Below, piece after piece: positions 34,055 to 39,041 of a stretch of DNA of 39,041 bases. Source of the stretch: Candidatus Parcubacteria bacterium (lineage in GTDB: Bacteria > Patescibacteriota > Patescibacteriia > Patescibacteriales > UBA12075); NCBI GenBank assembly GCA_023132155.1, contig JAGLYP010000012.1:1-39041 (forward strand). Reading direction: 5' to 3'. The notes beneath the pieces are model-generated. The model ran no database searches. It was given only the letters and a program-made list of their open reading frames with translations, and was not told the DNA's origin. The translations under genes were made by a program, and so were the position numbers. Every line of letters begins with the position of its first letter. Position 1 is the stretch's first letter.

Positions 34055-35305
34055 ATGAATAAAAATAAAAAATTTAAAATTATTTCTAAAAAAGAAATTA
34101 ATATGGTTTGGCGCGAGGAATGGAAGAAAGATATAAATTCAAACCCTAAGGCTTTTTGGGGGCAGAGGCTTTTTCTTGAGGGCTACCTTGTATTTAAAAA
34201 ATATATTTCGGAAAAAGCAGGGCAGATTATTTTGGATATTGGCAGCGGTACGGGGAGGTATGGCGTAAAATTCGCGCAAGATTTTCCAAATAGCAAGGTT
34301 ATAATTTCAGATATTTTGGAGGAATCATTAGTTATTGGCAGAAAGTTAGCGGATTATTTGGGCGTGAAAAACGCGCAATTTCAAAAAGAAGATGTTTTAA
34401 AAATGTCGTTTCCGGATAATCATTTTGATGTTATTTTTTGTGATGTGTTAATTCAGCATATACCGAATTATGAGGCGGCCATGTCTGAAATGAAGCGTGT
34501 TTTAAAGCCTGGAGGCCGGATAATTGTTTCCGCCGTTAATTATTGGAATCCGCATACTTTGTATAAATTTTTTCTTAAATTAAGGGGTAAGGGATATGAA
34601 TATAATTATGAGAAATCATTCAAGAAAAAAGAATTAAGAAAATTATTTGAAGATTTTAATTTGGAAGTTGTCGGTGAAGATGGTTTTTATTTTGCTTATG
34701 GATTGTTTCGCCTTAAAAAATATTATGATAAATTTTTTCGGTTTTTGGGCGGCGCTTGCAATAGAATAGTAACAAAATTTATTGATCCTGTTACAAATAG
34801 ATTTGTTTCCCGTTTTTTCGGCTTTGAGATATTTATTGTCGGTGAAAAAAAGAAAGACGATGATCAATATAAAATAAAAGTAAAAAATTCCGGAATTGTA
34901 AAGTTGCAATTTTATAATGATTTTCCTGACGGAAATTTGGTTATAGCCGAATCGCTGAAAAGCGTTCCCTTTGAAATAAAAAGAATTTATTTTGTAAATA
35001 GCCTGCATAATCAAGAGGCGATACGCGGCAAGCACGCGCATAAAAAATTAGAGCAATATATTTTTTGTATTAATGGAAAATTTACTTTAAGTTTGGATGA
35101 CGGGACAGTAAAACAAAAAATCAGATTAGATAGTCCGTATTACGGAGTAAGACTTGGTCCGGAGTTGTGGCACACAATGATAGAGTTTTCACCGGATTGC
35201 GTTATTTTGGTTTTTGCCGGTGATTATTATAATGAAAGCGATTACATAAGGGATTATGATGAATTTTTAAAATATATAAAAAATAATCGGAATGATATTA
35301 TTTAA
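34055..35305 (+). CDS. SAM methyltransferase fused to FdtA-type sugar 3,4-ketoisomerase
   Basis: The N-terminal ~265 residues form a methyltransferase (ILDIGSGTGRYGVKFAQDF, ISDILEESLVIGRKLADYLG, VIFCDVLIQHIPNYEAAMSE, VLKPGGRIIVSAVNYWN). From ~277 a small cupin follows (IRGKHAHKKLEQYIFCINGKF, WHTMIEFSPDCVILVFAGDYY), matching FdtA/QdtA-type 3,4-oxoisomerases (WxcM-like) that act on dTDP-4-keto-6-deoxyglucose. It is followed with a 14-base overlap by the FdtB-type aminotransferase, which fits. FdtC and RmlA/RmlB are not in the window. Confidence 0.9.
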   Translation: MNKNKKFKIISKKEINMVWREEWKKDINSNPKAFWGQRLFLEGYLVFKKYISEKAGQIILDIGSGTGRYGVKFAQDFPNSKVIISDILEESLVIGRKLADYLGVKNAQFQKEDVLKMSFPDNHFDVIFCDVLIQHIPNYEAAMSEMKRVLKPGGRIIVSAVNYWNPHTLYKFFLKLRGKGYEYNYEKSFKKKELRKLFEDFNLEVVGEDGFYFAYGLFRLKKYYDKFFRFLGGACNRIVTKFIDPVTNRFVSRFFGFEIFIVGEKKKDDDQYKIKVKNSGIVKLQFYNDFPDGNLVIAESLKSVPFEIKRIYFVNSLHNQEAIRGKHAHKKLEQYIFCINGKFTLSLDDGTVKQKIRLDSPYYGVRLGPELWHTMIEFSPDCVILVFAGDYYNESDYIRDYDEFLKYIKNNRNDII

Positions 35306-36401
35306 TGATTTTAAAAAGAAATATAAAATATACAAGAAAGAAATTGATGGTGCAATAAACAGAGTTTTAAAGAGCGGGTGGTTTGTACTGGGAAATGAAT
35401 TAAGAAGTTTTGAAGAAAATTTTTCCAAATATTTGGGAATAAAATATGTTGTGGGTGTAAATTCAGGCACGGATGCTATATTTTTGGGATTAAAAGCGCT
35501 TGGCGTAAAAGACGGCGATGAAGTGATTACCGTTGCCAACACCGCTGTCCCGACAGTCGCGGCAATACGCATGGCAGGAGGAGTGCCGGTGTTTGTTGAT
35601 ATAGATGAAGACACAATGAATATTGATCCCGGTTTAATTAAAAAAGCGATTACCAAAAAAACAAAAGCGATTTTGCCGGTTCATTTATTCGGCTATCCGG
35701 CTGAAATAAATAAGATATTAAAAATTGCCCGAAAATATAAATTAAAAATAATTGAAGACGCGGCGCAAGCTGTTGGCGCGCAATTCAAAAATAGAATGGC
35801 AGGCACTTTTGGCGATATCGGCTGTTTTAGTTTTTATCCGACAAAAAATTTGGGCGCGTTCGGCGATGCTGGGGCAATAGTTACAAATAATAAAAAAATA
35901 GCCGATAGAGTAAGGCAATTAAGAAATTACGGTGAGGTTTCTAAATATAATAATACTATTGAAGGCGTAAATAGCCGGCTAGATGAAATTCAGGCGGGAA
36001 TTCTTAACTGGGAATTGCAAGAATTGAATCAATGGAATAAAAAAAGAGAAAAGCTGGTAAAATTATATATTAATAATTTGCAAAATGTCTCCGAGATAAA
36101 ATTGCCAATTGATTCTGATAAATTTCATAAAAATGTTTGGCATTTGTTCGTTGTCAGGACAAAACAAAGAAAGCGATTGCAGGATTTTTTATTGAAAAAC
36201 GGAGTTCAGACCGCGATTCATTATCCTATGCCCATATACAAACAGCCGGTTTATAGAAATTTTGGTTTTTCAGATAAAGATTTGCCAAAAACAAAGAAAG
36301 TTATGTCGGAAATTTTATCACTGCCGTTAAATCCTGAATTGGAAGAAAAGCAAGTAAATTATATTTGCGATAAAATAAAATTTTTTTATGCCAGTAAATA
36401 G
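35292..36401 (+). CDS. fdtB: DegT/DnrJ/EryC1/StrS aminotransferase, FdtB-like
   Basis: This PLP-dependent sugar aminotransferase has GVNSGTDAIFLGLKALGV, TVANTAVPTVAAIRMAGG, FVDIDEDTMNID, LPVHLFGYPAEINKI, IEDAAQAVGAQF and the cofactor lysine in FYPTKNLGAFGDAGAI. RQLRNYGEVSKYNN and LDEIQAGILNWELQELNQWN finish the fold. Its place behind the FdtA domain suggests it makes a 3-amino-3,6-dideoxyhexose. It overlaps the next gene by 14 bases. Confidence 0.92.
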   Translation: MILFNDFKKKYKIYKKEIDGAINRVLKSGWFVLGNELRSFEENFSKYLGIKYVVGVNSGTDAIFLGLKALGVKDGDEVITVANTAVPTVAAIRMAGGVPVFVDIDEDTMNIDPGLIKKAITKKTKAILPVHLFGYPAEINKILKIARKYKLKIIEDAAQAVGAQFKNRMAGTFGDIGCFSFYPTKNLGAFGDAGAIVTNNKKIADRVRQLRNYGEVSKYNNTIEGVNSRLDEIQAGILNWELQELNQWNKKREKLVKLYINNLQNVSEIKLPIDSDKFHKNVWHLFVVRTKQRKRLQDFLLKNGVQTAIHYPMPIYKQPVYRNFGFSDKDLPKTKKVMSEILSLPLNPELEEKQVNYICDKIKFFYASK

Positions 36402-37647
36402 TAATAAATTTAAAATAGCTTTTATTGTCGGCGTTTTTCCCGCTGTCTCGGAAACGTTTATTATCAATCAGGTGGCGGATTTGCAGGAAAGAGGCATTGA
36501 TGTGGAAATTTTTTCTTTTAAACGCGGAGGCAAAGAAGGCATTTCGCGGAGATTTTTTGAATACAACATGGCTGAAAAAGTAAAATATTTAGAAATGCCG
36601 CAAAATAAATTTAAGAGGATTTTTTTAGCGCTGCCAAAAATTTTTCAAGTATTGTTTTATAATCCTTTTTTAATTTTCAAAATATTTAATATTAAAAAAT
36701 ATGGAAGAAATTCTTGGAGTTTAAAATTATTATTTTGGGTTACTCCGTTTTTGGGAACAAAATTTGATTTGGCGCATTGCCATTTCGGCCGTATGGCCAA
36801 TAGATATTTAATAATCAGAGAAATTCTGCAATCCAATGAAAAACTAATAACCAGTTTTTACGGTTTTGATGTCAGTATGCTTTTTAAGCAAAAGCCGGCT
36901 GATTATTATGATAAACTTAAAAAGATTTGTTCTTTGTATTTTGTTATGTCAAGCAATATGAAAGACAGGGTGGCGGCACATGGTTTTTCAGAAAAAAAGA
37001 TTAAAGTATTGCCGGTAAGCATAAATGTGTCTGAATATCCGTATCAAGAGAGAAATTTAAAAAAAGATGAAACAATAAATATATTCTCAGTCGGGCGTTT
37101 TGTGGAGAAAAAGGGATTTGATGATTTACTGCGCGCTATCGCCATTGTAAAAGAAAAAACCCAAAAAGCATTTCGGGTTTTTATTGTCGGAGGGGGTCCT
37201 TTGGAAAAAGATCTCCATAAATTGGTTGAGGATTTAAAAATAACGGATATTGTTGAGTATAAGGGTTATATGAAAATAGAGAAAATAATAAAATATTTTT
37301 TAAAAATGCATTTATTCGTTCAGCCGTCAAAAACAGCCAAGGACGGAGATATGGAATAATTTATGAATACGGTAATATCACAAGCCTTGGCAACAGGATT
37401 GCCGGTGATAACAACCAAGCACAGCGGTTTGCCCGATCAGGTTAAAGACGGCAAAAACGGTTTTTTGGTTTTGGAAGGTGATTATAAAGCACTTGCGGAA
37501 AAAATTTTGTATTATATGAATCATCCAAAACTTTGGCCGGAGTTTGGCAAGTTCGGGCGAAAACATGTTCTGGAAAATTATGACGCAAAGTTATTAATAG
37601 ATAAGCAAGTTGAATGTTATTATGATGTAATAGAAGATAAAGAATAA
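36388..37647 (+). pseudogene. GT4-family glycosyltransferase interrupted by an in-frame TAA
   Basis: The first part (36388-37359, 323 aa) starts IAFIVGVFPAVSETFIINQV, has HCHFGRMANRYLI and SFYGFDVS, and ends at VQPSKTAKDGDME. The second part (37363-37647, 94 aa) continues in the same frame with MNTVISQALATGLPVITTKH and the remaining donor helix. Only the codon TAA at 37357-37359 breaks the reading. Related enzymes have Gly at this place (GDMEG-type). There is no homopolymer, so a simple frameshift error does not explain it. It may be a dead gene, a split enzyme made by reinitiation at the ATG 3 bases after the stop, or a consensus error. It is the last gene of the plus operon. Confidence 0.85.
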
Positions 37648-37669
37648 AAAGAATATTAGCGCTTGCATA

Positions 37670-37711
37670 AAAAAGCTTAAAAGATATTTAACATTTTCTT
37701 TTAAGCTTTTT
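37670..37711. terminator. Bidirectional terminator
   Basis: The arms AAAAAGCTTAAAAG and CTTTTAAGCTTTTT around a 14-base loop lie between the convergent GT4 and flippase genes and touch the flippase stop codon. Confidence 0.8.
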
Positions 37712-38957
37712 ATATTTTTTTAAAAAGATAATATAACAACAAACTATTAATAATAGAAGATATTAATAAGGCGGTAATGGCGCCCCATATTCCGTAGATT
37801 GGCAAAAGGCAAGCTAAAAGGATAATTTTAAGAGCAGGACCGGAAATGTTTGTAATATATAAACTTTTTTGTTTAGCTTGAGCAATTAAAGGGTAGCTTA
37901 ACCACCTTAAGGGGAATAATAGCAAAGTCAATGAAAAGAGCCATGAATATTTTACAGAGTCCATGTATCCGCTGAAAAATATTTTATAAAAATATGTGGA
38001 AAGCAGGATATATATAATAATAATTGCGATTAAAATAAGCATGAATTTTAATATTTTAATCGGCAGAGTTTTTTTGGTTATACTTATATCTTGGCTGGAA
38101 ATTTTAGGAAAAGCCAATGTGGAAACAGATTTAAGAAAAGATTGCATTTGCGTAATCGGTATCGTGGCAAACGAGTATATTGCCAGTTGAGCCGGACCTA
38201 AAAAATGCCACATTAATATTTTATCAAACTGATTGGCAATTAAGCCTAAAACGCTCATAAGACTTAAATGTTTTCCAAAAGAAATTGTTTTTGAATCTTC
38301 TTTGTCGTTAGGGTGATATTTTTTGTATGTTCTGATTAATAAAATAAACTTTATCAGGAGATTGGCGAAAAAATAAGCGAAAATGATAAGAATAATATTC
38401 GGATATATTAATAACGCGGCGAGAATGAAAATCGCAACCGTTATTTGGCTGATTATGCTGTATTGGCTTAAAGTTTTAAATAATTTTTTTCCTTCCAAAA
38501 ACGGGCTGTAAACCATGGAATTTATTAACGGAGAGAATAGCGCGGCAAAAAGAAAGCTGATACCCAAGGTATTGTTTTCATTGATAAAATAATAAGCTGA
38601 AATAATTAATCCGGCCGCGAGTCCCAAAAGGCTCCACTTCATTTTTATTTTTATTGCCTTTTTTAATGAGCCTTCGTAGCCGTTAATTATGCTTCTAACT
38701 AAAGACGTATCCATTCCGGCAAGCGCTGTTATTCCAAGAAGGCTTGATATGGATAGTATGTATTTATATTGTCCGTATGTTTCTTGCGGAAGGAGATTCG
38801 CGTACGCGATAGCCAGAATAAAAGCGGTCGCGCTCCCCGCTATTTTACTGCCGGTCAGCCAAGATCCGCCCTTTGCTAAATAGACCATATCGGTTTTGGT
38901 CCATTTCTCGGAAAGGCGGAGAAAATTGTAGGTTTTTTGTTTTAGTTTATTTAGCAT
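37710..38957 (-). CDS. Wzx-type oligosaccharide flippase (MOP superfamily)
   Basis: This 415-residue protein has about twelve hydrophobic segments (GSWLTGSKIAGSATAFILAIAYANLL near the start, FLFAALFSPLINSMVYSPFL, TVAIFILAALLIYPNIILIIF, ILIAIIIIYILLSTYFYKIFF, IILLACLLPIYGIWGAITALL). The DKILMWHFLGPAQLAIYSFAT loop matches the PST/Wzx family. It would move the finished polyprenyl-linked oligosaccharide across the membrane. It faces the glycan operon convergently and is transcribed apart from it. Confidence 0.9.
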   Translation of the reverse strand: MLNKLKQKTYNFLRLSEKWTKTDMVYLAKGGSWLTGSKIAGSATAFILAIAYANLLPQETYGQYKYILSISSLLGITALAGMDTSLVRSIINGYEGSLKKAIKIKMKWSLLGLAAGLIISAYYFINENNTLGISFLFAALFSPLINSMVYSPFLEGKKLFKTLSQYSIISQITVAIFILAALLIYPNIILIIFAYFFANLLIKFILLIRTYKKYHPNDKEDSKTISFGKHLSLMSVLGLIANQFDKILMWHFLGPAQLAIYSFATIPITQMQSFLKSVSTLAFPKISSQDISITKKTLPIKILKFMLILIAIIIIYILLSTYFYKIFFSGYMDSVKYSWLFSLTLLLFPLRWLSYPLIAQAKQKSLYITNISGPALKIILLACLLPIYGIWGAITALLISSIINSLLLYYLFKKI

Positions 38958-39015
38958 TTTTGATTGAAGATAATTTGTATTTATTTAATATTAGGTTTTT
39001 ATTCATAAAATTGTA

Positions 39016-39041
39016 TTGATTAGCATACCGCTGCTAATCAA
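39016..39041. repeat. Inverted repeat at the right edge
   Basis: The perfect arms TTGATTAGC and GCTAATCAA with an 8-base loop lie 59 bases before the flippase start and end at the last base of the window. It could be an operator or the foot of a larger hairpin that continues beyond the window. Confidence 0.55.

Noticed and set aside
37357-37359. Stop codon recoding, as in UGA-glycine code of some Patescibacteria
   Set aside because: The stop is TAA, not TGA, and TGA ends gatC and other genes here.

Overview
The window looks like a chromosomal piece of a very AT-rich, small-genome bacterium, most likely of the Candidate Phyla Radiation (Patescibacteria/Parcubacteria-like). This is inferred from gene style, since no rRNA is present: ligA-gatC-gatA packed together, a threonyl-tRNA synthetase without the usual N-terminal TGS domain, few Shine-Dalgarno sequences, and a long mosaic of glycosyltransferases, methyltransferases and radical SAM enzymes. 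TGA is used as a stop (gatC, the 13656 radical SAM gene, the 28484 gene), so the standard bacterial code applies.

Layout. (1) 1-4081, minus strand: three unrecognised genes, namely a membrane protein cut by the window edge, a small soluble protein and a TPR/coiled-coil membrane protein. They form two transcription units, each preceded by a copy of the same 250-290 bp promoter-plus-leader that contains a covarying hairpin. All three have strong AAGGAGG-type ribosome sites, which nearly every other gene here lacks. (2) 4525-11327, housekeeping: ligA, gatC, gatA, a membrane-anchored DsbA-fold protein without its CxxC, tRNA-Ser(GGA), and thrS on the opposite strand. ligA and gatA carry palindromic or tandem repeats inside their coding sequence. 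(3) 11328-12544: a 1.2 kb gene-poor stretch packed with inverted-repeat elements (MITE-like) and possibly a decayed gene. (4) 12545-13594: a Fic-domain regulator with three operator-like repeats around its promoter. (5) 13656-38957: one large surface-glycan or glycoprotein biosynthesis locus.

The glycan locus has four blocks. A plus block (13656-19320) holds a SPASM radical SAM enzyme, two GT4 glycosyltransferases, a methyltransferase, a P-loop kinase and a DUF218 protein. A tight minus operon (28391-19380) contains a polyprenyl-phosphate GT2 with its DUF2304 partner, a B12-type radical SAM, a complete GDP-D-glycero-D-manno-heptose module (GmhA, HddA and an HddC-GmhB fusion), two methyltransferases, another SPASM radical SAM, an SMR-type small transporter and a GT2. 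A divergent plus operon (28484-37647) contains a multi-spanning GT39-like transferase, GT4, DUF616, methyltransferase, GT2-methyltransferase fusion, methyltransferase-FdtA fusion, FdtB aminotransferase, and a GT4 interrupted by an in-frame TAA. A Wzx-like flippase on the minus strand closes the locus.

Together the locus would make at least two unusual sugars (a GDP-heptose and a 3-amino-3,6-dideoxyhexose), methylate and assemble them on a polyprenyl carrier, and flip the product outward. The most interesting non-gene signals are the duplicated covarying leader at 1887-2134/4110-4402, the heptanucleotide tandem repeats inside coding genes, the 37-bp repeat in ligA read in two frames, the perfect 34-bp palindrome in gatA, and the Fic operator array.
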